Assembly (NCBI GenBank): GCA_002842285.1
Contig: PHCJ01000009.1
Coordinates: forward strand, 1 to 64,000
Direction of reading: 5' to 3'
DNA length: 64,000 nucleotides
DNA from: Betaproteobacteria bacterium HGW-Betaproteobacteria-22
GTDB lineage: Bacteria > Pseudomonadota > Gammaproteobacteria > Burkholderiales > Methylophilaceae
Within the stretch, counting starts at the first letter, position 1, and every line of letters begins with the position of its first letter. This document shows positions 25,473 through 34,162 of this stretch, piece after piece. The notes below the pieces were generated by a model, which ran no database searches, was not told the DNA's origin, and saw only the letters and a program-made list of their open reading frames with translations. A program made the translations under genes and the position numbers.

Positions 25473-26363
25473 TTATGCTGCTGGCGCAGATTGCTTTTTA
25501 ACAGACTGCTTTTTAAAGTAGCCGGCCGGTTGCAACTCCTTGGCAGTAACAGGTCTGGCCAGGAAATAGCCTTGCACCAAATTGGCACCAGCCTCAATTG
25601 CAATATCCAGTTGTGATTGCGTTTCAATGCCAGTCACCACGGGCTGCGCATCAATGTCCTTAATCATCTTAATCAGACCCGGCAGTAATTTCTGCAAACG
25701 CGGGGTATGCTCCGCTTTTTGTATGATGCTCAAGTCCAGTTTTACGTAGTTGGGCGCGAGTTTCCACAGGCGATCAATGTGTGATTTGCCGCTGCCAAAA
25801 CCATCAAGCGCGATCAGATAGCCTCTGTCACGGTAATTTTCAATCGCCTCACCCACTTGTTTTTCGTGTGCAATCAGGCCCTCTTTAATTTCAATCACTA
25901 CGCGGTGCGTAGGCACAGAATTCGCGTGCAGTATGCGCTCAAACACCTTGCCGTGCGCATTAACAGACGCTAATAAATCCTGGTGTACATTTAAAAACAA
26001 CAGGCCATTTTCGGCATAAATCTGTTTGAAATTGAGCACATGCAATGTGCGGGTGACGCGGTCAAACTGCACCAATTTACCAGCCTGCTCGGCGTAGGTA
26101 AAAGCAAAGCCAGGCGTACTGGGCAGTTCGCCACCTAATGAAGGTCTTAACAAGGCCTCATGGCCGATTAAATCACCTGCGACTGTATCGTAAATCGGCT
26201 GAAACGCACTATTTAGCTGCACGCCTAAAAAAGTACTGTTGAACTCACCCGTTGATTGCTCAGCCAGGCCATAGTCATCAAGATCCAGCAGCAGTGCATC
26301 TTTAAGCTGTAATCTTAGCTGTTCAACGTGGGATAATTGAGTGTCGAGTTTTAATATTGCCAT
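25473..26363 (-). CDS. EAL-domain protein with degenerate catalytic site, within the sulfate operon
   Basis: 296 aa, no membrane segment; a ~45-residue N-terminal part precedes an EAL domain (about 50-280). Residues kept: Glu of HEALLRP, Asn of LFLNVHQD, Glu of VIEIKE, first Asp and Lys (ALDGFG, VKLD), Gln of VQGYFLARP. Residues lost: the second Asp of the usual DDFG is Gly, and the usual AEGVE is VTGIE, so that metal-binding Glu is Thr. Phosphodiesterase activity on c-di-GMP is therefore unlikely, and it may bind c-di-GMP or a protein partner instead. It lies between sbp and cysT in the same orientation, which suggests a regulatory role in sulfate uptake (inference). The C-terminus is Lys/Gln-rich. 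Confidence 0.8.
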   Translation of the reverse strand: MAILKLDTQLSHVEQLRLQLKDALLLDLDDYGLAEQSTGEFNSTFLGVQLNSAFQPIYDTVAGDLIGHEALLRPSLGGELPSTPGFAFTYAEQAGKLVQFDRVTRTLHVLNFKQIYAENGLLFLNVHQDLLASVNAHGKVFERILHANSVPTHRVVIEIKEGLIAHEKQVGEAIENYRDRGYLIALDGFGSGKSHIDRLWKLAPNYVKLDLSIIQKAEHTPRLQKLLPGLIKMIKDIDAQPVVTGIETQSQLDIAIEAGANLVQGYFLARPVTAKELQPAGYFKKQSVKKQSAPAA

Positions 26364-26379
26364 TTCTATTAACCTTTAA

Positions 26380-26410
26380 AAGGGCGCCAATCTTACCGAT
26401 AAGCGCCCTT
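26380..26410 (-). terminator. Hairpin between sbp and the EAL gene
   Basis: AAGGGCGC pairs perfectly with GCGCCCTT; on the minus strand it is followed by TTTTA, 17 bases before the EAL gene start. It could act as a partial terminator that keeps sbp expression above that of the downstream genes. Confidence 0.55.
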
Positions 26411-26462
26411 GGTCTATGTCAGATCATTTGTTGCCTGTTTGATGATGATTGATTTATCTTAA

Positions 26463-26496
26463 CCAATCCAATCCAATCCAATCCAATCCAATCCAA
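26463..26496. repeat. Pentanucleotide tandem repeat (CCAAT)6.8
   Basis: 34 bases of uninterrupted CCAAT units, beginning three bases beyond the sbp stop codon. Pure short-unit arrays are prone to slippage. It is non-coding and lies in the sbp-EAL spacer. Confidence 0.9.
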
Positions 26497-26499
26497 GCA

Positions 26500-27510
26500 T
26501 TACTTCTGATAAATCTGGTCAAATACACCGCCATCAGAAAAATGTGTTTTTTGTGCTTTTTGCCATCCGCCGAACACATCATCAATTTTGATTAAATTGA
26601 CTTTAGGAAATTGACTTGCATATTTTTCAACGTACTTAGGGTTAGTTGGGCGATAGTAGTGCTTACCAGCGAGGTCTTGGCCAACATCTGAATACAAGTA
26701 CTCAAGATAAGCCTTAGAAACAGCTTCTGTACCATGTTTTTTCGCATTTTTATCTACCACAGTCACAGGTGGCTCAGCCAAAATTGATACCGATGGCACA
26801 ACAATTTCAAATTTACCCACACCCAGTTCTTTTTGCGCTAAAAATGCTTCGTTTTCCCATGAGATAAACACATCGCCAATACCACGCTCAACAAAGGTAG
26901 TTGTTGAACCACGTGCGCCAGAATCTAGTACAGGCACGTTTTTATAAATTTTGCTTACAAATTCACGCGCTTTGGTATCATCATTATTATTTTGTTTTAG
27001 CGCATAAGCATAAGCAGCTAGGTAGTTCCAGCGTGCACCACCCGATGTTTTTGGATTTGGCGTAATCACAGAAACACCTGGTTTTACCAAATCATCCCAA
27101 TCCTTGATATTTTTAGGGTTGCCTTTGCGCACCAGTAAAACAATGGTTGAAGTGTAAGGTGAGCTGTTATTTGGCAAACGTGCCTGCCAATCTTTAGGAA
27201 AAAGTTTGGCCTTCTCAGAAATCGCATCAATATCATAAGCCAATGCCAGAGTGACAACGTCTGCCTGCAAGCCATCAATTACTGCACGTGCCTGTTTGCC
27301 TGCACCACCGTGCGATTGTTTGATTGTGACGTTATCGCCAGTTTTTTCTTTCCAGTGTTTAGCAAATTCTGCGTTAAATTCTTTGTAGAGTTCACGTGTT
27401 GGGTCGTAAGAGACGTTCAAGATTTCAACATCTTTGGCAAGGGCTGCGGATGGTGCAGTTGCAGCAAACACTGCACCAAGCAGCGCTAAGGCTAAGAGAG
27501 ATTTTTTCAT
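26500..27510 (-). CDS. sbp: Periplasmic sulfate-binding protein
   Basis: 336 aa from the ATG at 27510, where AAGGAA precedes and a signal peptide ([14 protein letters not shown]...ALA) begins; an upstream in-frame start at 27585 would disrupt it. [49 protein letters not shown] and [11 protein letters not shown] match Sbp/CysP. It captures sulfate in the periplasm and delivers it to CysTWA. It lies 122 bases after the porin gene. Confidence 0.92.
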   Translation of the reverse strand: MKKSLLALALLGAVFAATAPSAALAKDVEILNVSYDPTRELYKEFNAEFAKHWKEKTGDNVTIKQSHGGAGKQARAVIDGLQADVVTLALAYDIDAISEKAKLFPKDWQARLPNNSSPYTSTIVLLVRKGNPKNIKDWDDLVKPGVSVITPNPKTSGGARWNYLAAYAYALKQNNNDDTKAREFVSKIYKNVPVLDSGARGSTTTFVERGIGDVFISWENEAFLAQKELGVGKFEIVVPSVSILAEPPVTVVDKNAKKHGTEAVSKAYLEYLYSDVGQDLAGKHYYRPTNPKYVEKYASQFPKVNLIKIDDVFGGWQKAQKTHFSDGGVFDQIYQK

Positions 27511-27632
27511 TTGTAATTCCTTAAATTGAAACAAATTTTTGTTAAAAAAACTAAGCTGTACAGTGTTTATACGTTTGCTTTTCAATACGCCTCGTTGTGT
27601 TTAGCGAAGCGTATTTGTAGAAATTAAACTGA

Positions 27633-29033
27633 TTAATAAGCAACTTGGAAACGTGTAAACAAGGCTTTTTCATCTTCGCGGTCTTTAATGCCCGCAATGG
27701 CGCTATCGAATGAGGTATGGTCATAAGAAGTTGCGATTTTTACGTTTTTGTTTAAATACCAGTTCAGCCCCAGTGTCCAGGTGCTGGCTTTGTCGGTAAT
27801 ATTTTGACCGAAGTTTGTCGTTGTATTGGCTGTCCCTGCAAAGCGCTGAGCACCTGTGCCAGTAAACGCATCTTTATCGATTTCAAGTTGGTGGTAACGT
27901 GCGGCCACTTCAAATGCGCCCCAACCCTCTTTGTTAGGGGTGTAGTTTGATTTAGGTGTAATACCGCCAAAACCATTGTCTTCGCCTGTTAATACCCAAC
28001 TTGCCGCTATTTGCCATGCGTCATTATCTAATGTAGCGCTTCGTGTTCCACGTTTTACATCAGTAGAGCTACGTGCATACTCAGCTAATACGCCAAACGG
28101 GCCATAGTAGTAGTAGGCTTGTGGTGACCAGCGTACTTTGTCACCATCAGTTAGCGTTGCAGTGTTATATTGGAAGAAGGTTTGCAAGCCTGGAGTTCTA
28201 TAGCGGTCTGTTACTGGGTCTCCTGAGTCATCGCCCCAAGTGCCCGCTAGGCCAATACCTAAACCAGCTAATGCGCTGTCGCTGCCTTTGAATGGTTCAG
28301 CAAAAACACGCGCCGCAAACTCTTTACCAGTGTTGGTATCACCGCCTTGTGCGCCACTGCCGCCATCGCCGATACCGTTAAAAATCCCTACTTTATAGTT
28401 TAATTTTTTGTCTAAAACATCACCGTGGATTTGAATGCCAACATCACGGTTGGGTGAGATTGAGTCGGCAACATAGGAACGCTCCGCAAAACGAATCCAG
28501 TTGCCGCTTTGTAAGCGCTCTAAACTGAATGGGCTTTTAAATTTACCAGCCTGTACTTGAAACCAAGGTTGAAAACGCGCGTTAATGTAAGCATCCTGAA
28601 CGGTTGTAGTATTTGGCGCAAAGTCGGTGTTGATGTCAAAATCAAAAATATTGTAAAGCGTACCTTGAAAGCGTGGGCGCACACGACGCAACACATTGTC
28701 ATTTTTTAAGCTGGGATTGTCGTCACCAAAGTAGGCCCGATTATCAGCTTGCAATGTGCCGCGAAGTTTAAATGAGTGAGCACCATCACCCGATTCAATG
28801 CCAAAGCCACCACTATTCGCTTTAACAACGGGCTGTTTTTTCTTTTCTGCTTTTGCAGCATCTTCGTTAATCTCGCCTTGACGTGCCAGGATTTTTACTT
28901 TTTGATCCAACTCCTGCACCAGTGCGCGTAGTTGCTCAAGCTCAGAGCTATCGTTAGCGTTTGCGGCAAAAGGCAATGACAGCAAACCTGTTGCTAATAA
29001 TGCCGAGGCAAATTTTGTATATTTAAATTGCAT
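27633..29033 (-). CDS. Outer-membrane porin (OprO/OprP type) of the sulfate operon
   Basis: 466 aa. A signal peptide (ending ANA, about residue 27) is followed by a short coiled coil (LEQLRALVQELDQKVKIL) and a beta-barrel with alternating aromatic strands such as FKLRGTLQADNRAYF, VRPRFQGTLYNIFDFDINTDF and AGKFKSPFSLERLQSGN, ending in aromatic-final FTRFQVAY. This is the pattern of phosphate-selective porins O/P. The position just upstream of sbp suggests that it carries sulfate or another sulfur anion rather than phosphate (inference). Confidence 0.82.
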   Translation of the reverse strand: MQFKYTKFASALLATGLLSLPFAANANDSSELEQLRALVQELDQKVKILARQGEINEDAAKAEKKKQPVVKANSGGFGIESGDGAHSFKLRGTLQADNRAYFGDDNPSLKNDNVLRRVRPRFQGTLYNIFDFDINTDFAPNTTTVQDAYINARFQPWFQVQAGKFKSPFSLERLQSGNWIRFAERSYVADSISPNRDVGIQIHGDVLDKKLNYKVGIFNGIGDGGSGAQGGDTNTGKEFAARVFAEPFKGSDSALAGLGIGLAGTWGDDSGDPVTDRYRTPGLQTFFQYNTATLTDGDKVRWSPQAYYYYGPFGVLAEYARSSTDVKRGTRSATLDNDAWQIAASWVLTGEDNGFGGITPKSNYTPNKEGWGAFEVAARYHQLEIDKDAFTGTGAQRFAGTANTTTNFGQNITDKASTWTLGLNWYLNKNVKIATSYDHTSFDSAIAGIKDREDEKALFTRFQVAY

Positions 29034-29097
29034 TTTTATCTCCGTAAAAAGCAGCCAAGTCGTTGGATGCTGATTTAATATGGGTCGACTAAACCTT

Positions 29098-29313
29098 TTA
29101 TTGGGGCTCTGCTGGTGCAGTTAGCTTAGGTTTTGAATCAGGCGCTACTCTAAACTTTTCCCGTTTTTCAATTTGTGTGACGCGTCCTTCATGTAAGGTA
29201 ACTTCAACCGAACCATAGCCCGTGCCTTGTTTGATCAGATCAACCGCCCGCAAAATCTCTTGCGTGGTTTTATCATTTGCATCGGTTTTAGTTGTGTTGT
29301 TCGGTAATGTCAT
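29098..29313 (-). CDS. YezD-family (DUF2292) small protein
   Basis: 71 aa. The core EILRAVDLIKQGTGYGSVEVTLHEGRVTQIEKREKFRV matches the short YezD family (YGSV..T.H.G.V.QIE). Family function is unknown, but members occur beside sulfur-assimilation genes. It is the first gene of the minus-strand sulfate operon, 64 bases upstream of the porin gene. The tail is Pro/Lys-rich. Confidence 0.75.
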   Translation of the reverse strand: MTLPNNTTKTDANDKTTQEILRAVDLIKQGTGYGSVEVTLHEGRVTQIEKREKFRVAPDSKPKLTAPAEPQ

Positions 29314-29381
29314 GAATTAAAAACGGTTAATTAATAGCGAGTTGCGTAATATAGCCTCGGCGATAAATAATTTAAAATAAT

Positions 29382-29411
29382 TTCTTTTTATAAATTTATA
29401 ATTAAAAAGAA
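29382..29411. promoter_or_regulatory. AT-rich inverted repeat upstream of the sulfate operon
   Basis: TTCTTTTTA (29382-29390) and TAAAAAGAA (29403-29411) are perfect 9-base arms with a 12-base AT spacer, about 70-100 bases before the yezD-like gene. LysR-type regulators such as CysB bind AT-rich dyads of this type; no regulator is shown. Nothing else was found in 29314-29592. Confidence 0.45.
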
Positions 29412-29592
29412 TAACGAAGGGTAATGTGAAAAAAGGCGGGGTGGTTTGCGGGTGGCTAACAGGCTTGTCTAAGAGATGGGGCTTACCGAAACTGGCAAGT
29501 ATCTTACGCGTTTTGATATGGCAGTGAGATGGTGACCGTTTTATAAAATCCGGCTAGGGTTTGAAGTCACCGGTTGCGTGTAAGTGCTGGTT

Positions 29593-30468
29593 TTAGGCGC
29601 TTGTGCTTATTGCGATCACAGCAGGATGGCTGGCGCGACGTTCCACAGAAATCGCATATACACGTTCAATGACTGCGTCGGTCTGTCCGATTTTAGTAAC
29701 ACCGTGCTGTTGAATCACTTCATCTTCAATTATGCTCGGTGCCGTGAATATGCCGACGCCAGCCTGGCCAAATGCGCGCATCAAGGCGCTGTCATCAAAT
29801 TCACCCACGATATTTGGCTGAATACGCTGTGCCAGTAGCCACTGCATAAGACGTTTTCTTACTGCGCTATCTTCGCCCGGTGCGAGTAGCGGCGCACCAT
29901 TGATATTATTAGGGAACACTGTATCAGTTAGTTGCAGCAAGTTTTTAGTAGCAAAAAAGCTAATACCGCATTCGTTCAACAGGGTGCTGAAGCCTTTAAT
30001 ATCCATTTCATTTGGCATGGGTCTATCCGCCAGGACTAAATCCAGTTTATGGATGGCGAGATCAGCGAGCAAGGGCTCCAGCTTGCCTTCGCGGCAGATC
30101 ATCTTGATGGGTTCGTCCAGGTTGATTGCGGGCGCGAGCAGGCGGTGTGCAATCGATTTGGGTACGGCATCAGATATGCCGACCCTAAATAGACGGTAAC
30201 GTGCTTTGCTGCCGGCGCGCAGTGCCTCTTCCAGCGCATTGCCAGTCTGGAAAATATCTTCAGCATAAGTGAGTGCTAACTCGCCAGTTTCTGTGAGTTC
30301 AATGCCGCGGCCCACGCGGCGGAATAAAGAAACACCTAACGCCGACTCCAAAATACCGATCTGACCGCTAAGTGTTTGTGGTGTGATGTTTAATTGTTTG
30401 CTGGCACGTACAATGCTGCCAGCCTTTGCCACGGCCCAAAAATAATGAAATTGTTTGTAATTGATCAT
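29593..30468 (-). CDS. LysR-family regulator, NhaR-like
   Basis: 291 aa from ATG 30468, where the protein begins MINYKQFHYFWAVAKAGS as in NhaR; an upstream start at 30540 is less likely. The helix-turn-helix IVRASKQLNITPQTLSGQIGILE and the LFRRVGRGIELTETG wing are typical LysR. The C-terminal effector domain ends with a beta-strand block (IERVYAISVERRASHPAV). E. coli NhaR activates nhaA in response to sodium; no antiporter gene is visible nearby here. It is divergent from htpX with about 170 bases between starts. Confidence 0.82.
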   Translation of the reverse strand: MINYKQFHYFWAVAKAGSIVRASKQLNITPQTLSGQIGILESALGVSLFRRVGRGIELTETGELALTYAEDIFQTGNALEEALRAGSKARYRLFRVGISDAVPKSIAHRLLAPAINLDEPIKMICREGKLEPLLADLAIHKLDLVLADRPMPNEMDIKGFSTLLNECGISFFATKNLLQLTDTVFPNNINGAPLLAPGEDSAVRKRLMQWLLAQRIQPNIVGEFDDSALMRAFGQAGVGIFTAPSIIEDEVIQQHGVTKIGQTDAVIERVYAISVERRASHPAVIAISTSA

Positions 30469-30640
30469 GTTGACACAATAGCTCGAAAAAACCGAATAAT
30501 CAATCAGTAATACTCTGCTTTTGTTGTGCATAAAAACCAATTACAGTATGCGATGTAATTTGTGTGTATTGTATGCATTTGCATATAATCGAGTGATACT
30601 TCAACGCATAAAGGTAATACACAATATTGAAGGAGAAGTG

Positions 30641-31507
30641 ATGAAACGTATATTGTATTTTTTAGCAACCAACCTTGCGATTGTGCTGGTGTTGTCTGTT
30701 ACGATGCGCATTTTAGGGGTCGAGCCGTATTTAAATGCGAACGGCCTGGATTTAAGTAATTTATTGGTATTTTCTGCCATCATGGGTTTTGGCGGTGCGT
30801 TTATCTCGCTGGCTATTTCAAAATGGACGGCTAAACGTATGTCAGGAGCAGTGGTCATTGAATCACCGAGCAATCCGACGGAAGAATGGCTGGTAAGAAC
30901 CGTGCGCGCGCAAGCCGACGCGGTGGGTATCAAAATGCCGGAGGTGGCGATTTTTAACTCGCCAGAAGTCAACGCATTTGCCACAGGCATGACTAGAAAC
31001 AGTTCATTGGTGGCAGTGTCTTCAGGCTTATTAAGCGCTATGACCAAAGAAGAGGCAGAGGCAGTGCTGGCGCATGAGGTATCGCACGTGGCGAATGGCG
31101 ACATGGTAACGTTAACGCTCATTCAAGGGGTGGTGAATACGTTTGTAATGTTCTTGTCCCGCGTGATTGGCTATGTGGTAGATAAGGTGGTGTTCAAAAC
31201 GGAGCGAGGCACCGGTCCTGCATTTTTCATTACCATGATGATCGCACAATTCGTGCTTGGTATTTTAGCTTCGATTATTGTGATGTGGTTTTCACGCCAG
31301 CGCGAGTTTCGTGCCGATGCGGGCGCGGCTAAATTATCTAGCACTAAAAAGATGATTGCGGCGCTAGAGCGTCTTAAAGCACAGCATGAACCTTCAGCTT
31401 TGCCCCAGCAAATGGCCGCTTTCGGCATATCCGGGGGTATGGGGCAGTTGTTTTCAAGTCACCCGTCATTGGATGACCGTATTGAAGCATTAAAGGCAGC
31501 ACAATAA
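30641..31507 (+). CDS. htpX: Membrane zinc protease HtpX
   Basis: 288 aa from ATG 30641, preceded by AAGGAG (30630-30635). Two N-terminal membrane helices, the zinc site [11 protein letters not shown], two further helices ([34 protein letters not shown]) and the [10 protein letters not shown] third-ligand region are all present, with [13 protein letters not shown] at the C-terminus. It degrades misfolded inner-membrane proteins with FtsH. A terminator follows. Confidence 0.95.
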   Translation: MKRILYFLATNLAIVLVLSVTMRILGVEPYLNANGLDLSNLLVFSAIMGFGGAFISLAISKWTAKRMSGAVVIESPSNPTEEWLVRTVRAQADAVGIKMPEVAIFNSPEVNAFATGMTRNSSLVAVSSGLLSAMTKEEAEAVLAHEVSHVANGDMVTLTLIQGVVNTFVMFLSRVIGYVVDKVVFKTERGTGPAFFITMMIAQFVLGILASIIVMWFSRQREFRADAGAAKLSSTKKMIAALERLKAQHEPSALPQQMAAFGISGGMGQLFSSHPSLDDRIEALKAAQ

Positions 31508-31518
31508 TTAGAACGATA

Positions 31519-31574
31519 AACCGAGTGGCTAACGCGCGCCATGCAACGGCACGGCATTGCGCACTCGGTTTTTT
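31519..31574 (+). terminator. Terminator after htpX
   Basis: AACCGAGTG (31519-31527) pairs with CACTCGGTT (31562-31570), followed by TTTTT; a second inner stem (GCGCG/ACGGC region) lies between. Confidence 0.7.
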
Positions 31575-31599
31575 ATGATAAACCGATTAAGACTTAAAT

Positions 31600-32559
31600 A
31601 TGACTGAATTACAATCTATCGGCAGCAGCTGGATGTGGGCAGGTTTTGGCATGTTTGTACTCGCCATGCTGGCAGTTGATATGTTCGCACTGGGGCGAAA
31701 AGGCGCGCACAGGGTTAGTGCAAAAGAGGCGCTTACCTGGTCATTAATATGGTTTAGCATGGCCATGCTGTTTGCCGCAGTGCTGTGGGGTTGGCTGGAT
31801 TACAGTGCGGGCCGAGAAATAGCTAATACAAGGGTGATGGAATACCTCACGGGCTATCTCCTGGAAAAAACTTTAGCAATGGACAACATTTTTGTGTTTG
31901 TGATGCTGTTCAGTTATTTTGCCGTACCATTGGAATATCAAAAACGGGTGCTGATTTATGGCGTCATTGGCGCGATTGTGTTGCGCGCATTGATGATATT
32001 GCTCGGCGCATGGCTCATTGCCCAATTCCATTGGGTGCTTTATCTGTTTGGCGCATTTTTGCTGATCACTGGCATCAAGATGTTTATATTTGCAGACCAT
32101 GAGCCAGATCTAGCCAATAATCCACTATTAAAGTGGCTACGTAGTCATATACGCATTACAGAGGAATATCATACGGATAAATTCTGGGTGTATAAAAATG
32201 GCGTACGCTGGTTCACGCCAATGTTTCTGGTACTGGTACTGATTGAGTTTTCTGATGTGATTTTTGCGCTGGATAGCATCCCCGCCATTTTTGCCATTAC
32301 CAACGACCCATTTATCGTATTTACATCTAATATCTTTGCGATATTAGGCTTGCGCGCACTTTACTTTTTGCTGGCAGATATGGCTGAGCGTTTTCATTTG
32401 CTGAAATTTGGTTTGGCACTGGTGCTGATGTTTGTCGGCACAAAAATGCTGATTGTAGAATGGTTTAAGATTCCGGTGGCGGTTTCGCTAGGGGTCATTA
32501 TTGCAGTGCTGGGAACGAGCATACTATTAAGCATGCTTGCGACGCGTAAGTCAAAGTGA
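31600..32559 (+). CDS. TerC/Alx-family membrane protein
   Basis: 319 aa with about eight or nine membrane helices. The conserved acidic motifs AMDNIFVFVMLF and FALDSIPAIFAIT, with YLTGYLLEK before and ALYFLLADMAERFHLL after, define the TerC/Alx family. Members are implicated in manganese export and metallation of exported proteins, and are named for tellurite resistance. No other ter genes are nearby, so an Alx-like metal role is more likely than tellurite resistance. Confidence 0.85.
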   Translation: MTELQSIGSSWMWAGFGMFVLAMLAVDMFALGRKGAHRVSAKEALTWSLIWFSMAMLFAAVLWGWLDYSAGREIANTRVMEYLTGYLLEKTLAMDNIFVFVMLFSYFAVPLEYQKRVLIYGVIGAIVLRALMILLGAWLIAQFHWVLYLFGAFLLITGIKMFIFADHEPDLANNPLLKWLRSHIRITEEYHTDKFWVYKNGVRWFTPMFLVLVLIEFSDVIFALDSIPAIFAITNDPFIVFTSNIFAILGLRALYFLLADMAERFHLLKFGLALVLMFVGTKMLIVEWFKIPVAVSLGVIIAVLGTSILLSMLATRKSK

Positions 32560-32822
32560 AACTGCGCCACGTTATTTTGATTGCCAAGTACTGCGTACCA
32601 TTAGCATTTTAGCCTGTGTTTAACTAAATCAAGACGTTAAAACGGAAAGTCAGGTATGAAATACGTTGTTCAGACTCCTGTAAAACTTTCATGGTTCATG
32701 ATTTTACTTAGCCTTTATTCATGACTTGCTATAAGGCAATATTTTTGTAATCAGCGCATAATGCAATCACTCGAACAAGACATGTTGTCAGTTCAAACAG
32801 ATTAAAACATTGGAGAATTATT

Positions 32823-32894
32823 ATGTGGACTACACCAGCAGCTACTGAAATGCGTTTCGGTTTTGAAGTAACAATGTATGTAATGAACAAGTAA
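32823..32894 (+). CDS. pqqA: PQQ precursor peptide PqqA
   Basis: 23 codons: MWTTPAATEMRFG followed by FEVTMYVMNK. The E-V-T-M-Y motif holds Glu15 and Tyr19, the two residues that PqqE cross-links to build pyrroloquinoline quinone, at the same positions as in known 23-24-residue PqqA peptides. GGAGAA lies 5-6 bases before the ATG. A strong terminator follows 15 bases after the stop, and no pqqB, C, D or E is in this window, so pqqA is transcribed alone here. The cofactor serves the PQQ methanol dehydrogenase implied by the cluster at the left end. Confidence 0.93.
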   Translation: MWTTPAATEMRFGFEVTMYVMNK

Positions 32895-32909
32895 TTGTTC
32901 TTGCGATGC

Positions 32910-32940
32910 AAAAAAGGAGCTTAGGCTCCTTTTTTGTTTT
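32910..32940 (+). terminator. Terminator after pqqA
   Basis: AAAAAAGGAGC-TTAG-GCTCCTTTTTT: an 11-bp stem with a tetraloop followed by a T-run, 15 bases after the pqqA stop. Confidence 0.9.
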
Positions 32941-33212
32941 GTAAGATCAAGCCAATCTGCTAAACATAAAGACGGTTATTAATACCTGAAAGCGGCTAAG
33001 CAGTTATTGGTGGCCCGAGTATGCATTGTAAAAAGAGGTCGGTTAGCCTTCCTTGACCATTCACTGAGTAGCCTGATGTAAAAATTTAATGCGTACTATC
33101 ATTTCTCAACTTAGCATCCCAACTTACTCCCGGCCATAGCGGCTTTTGATGCAAGGCAACAAGATAGACAGCTAAAGTAAAATTGATATATTAACTTGAA
33201 TGTTCAAATTTT

Positions 33213-33235
33213 ATTGATATGCTATACCTATCAAT
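33213..33235. promoter_or_regulatory. Dyad upstream of oxyR
   Basis: ATTGATA-N9-TATCAAT is a perfect 7-bp inverted repeat ending 24 bases before the oxyR start, with GCTATAC in the spacer. Position and symmetry fit an autoregulatory LysR-type operator. The remainder of 32941-33212 shows no gene. Confidence 0.5.
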
Positions 33236-33259
33236 AACACTTGATCAGAGGCGGTACAT

Positions 33260-34162
33260 ATGACATTGAGTGAATTAAGGTTTGTAGTCGCTGTGGCAAA
33301 AGAGCGTAACTTCAGGCGTGCGTCAGAAAAGTGCTATGTGAGTCAACCAGCTTTAAGTCTGGCGATCAAGAAACTGGAAGAGGATCTGGGCGTGACGATT
33401 TTTGAGCGCAGTCGCACCGATATCAGCCCTACGCCAATTGGCGAAAAAATAATAGAACAGGCAACACGTGCGCTCGAAGAAGTCAACCAAATCCGTGCAA
33501 TTGCAAAACAGGGCAATAATCAGCTAAGCGGTGTGTTCAGGCTTGGTCTGATTTATTCTGTGGGCCCCTATCTACTGCCTGAAGTGATTCCAATTCTGCG
33601 TGAAACAGCGCCTGAAATGCCTTTGGATATTGAAGAAAATCTCACCGCCGTTCTGGAAACCCAGCTTAAAAATGGAGTTATTGACGCTGCCATCATCGCG
33701 CTACCGTTTGATGTGCCGGGCGTTAATACCTTAGCGCTGTATGATGAACAATATGTGGTAATGGTACCTGCAAACCACCATTGGAAAAATCGTGAGCGGG
33801 TTAGTGCCGATGAACTGGGCGATGAGAATGTATTGTTGCTCAACAGCGGCCATTGTTATAGCCATCAGGTATTGGAAGCTTGTCCTGATTTATCTCGTAA
33901 AGGGCAGGTGTTGCAGGGTAACTCACTAGAAACCATACGCAATATGGTGGCGTCTAATCTGGGCATTACGGTACTACCAAGCAGCGCTGCAAGCGAGCGC
34001 TACACTAACCCGCTGGTGAAAGTGATTCCATTCTCAGAGCCTGTGCCAGTGCGGCGTATTGCCTTAGGGTGGCGAAAAAGTTATGCAAGAGAAGTGGCGG
34101 TCAATTGCGTTGCAGAGGCGATCAGGGCGATTCGCTCAGATTGTCTGAAAATGATTGAATAG
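33260..34162 (+). CDS. oxyR: Peroxide-sensing LysR regulator OxyR
   Basis: 300 aa. The N-terminal helix-turn-helix (RRASEKCYVSQPALSLAIKKLEE) is followed by an effector domain with the redox motif SGHCYSHQVLEAC. By count the two cysteines are residues 199 and 208, exactly the numbers of the sensing pair in E. coli OxyR, so disulfide switching by H2O2 is expected. It would control catalase, peroxidase and iron genes elsewhere. Its 3' end overlaps the end of the converging GGDEF gene by 41 bases. A dyad upstream suggests autoregulation. Confidence 0.9.
   Translation: MTLSELRFVVAVAKERNFRRASEKCYVSQPALSLAIKKLEEDLGVTIFERSRTDISPTPIGEKIIEQATRALEEVNQIRAIAKQGNNQLSGVFRLGLIYSVGPYLLPEVIPILRETAPEMPLDIEENLTAVLETQLKNGVIDAAIIALPFDVPGVNTLALYDEQYVVMVPANHHWKNRERVSADELGDENVLLLNSGHCYSHQVLEACPDLSRKGQVLQGNSLETIRNMVASNLGITVLPSSAASERYTNPLVKVIPFSEPVPVRRIALGWRKSYAREVAVNCVAEAIRAIRSDCLKMIE

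Noticed and set aside
26463-26496. CRISPR-like array
   Set aside because: The repeat unit is five bases with no spacers; it is a microsatellite.
31600-32559. Tellurite-resistance operon
   Set aside because: Only a TerC/Alx-type gene is present; no other ter genes adjoin it.
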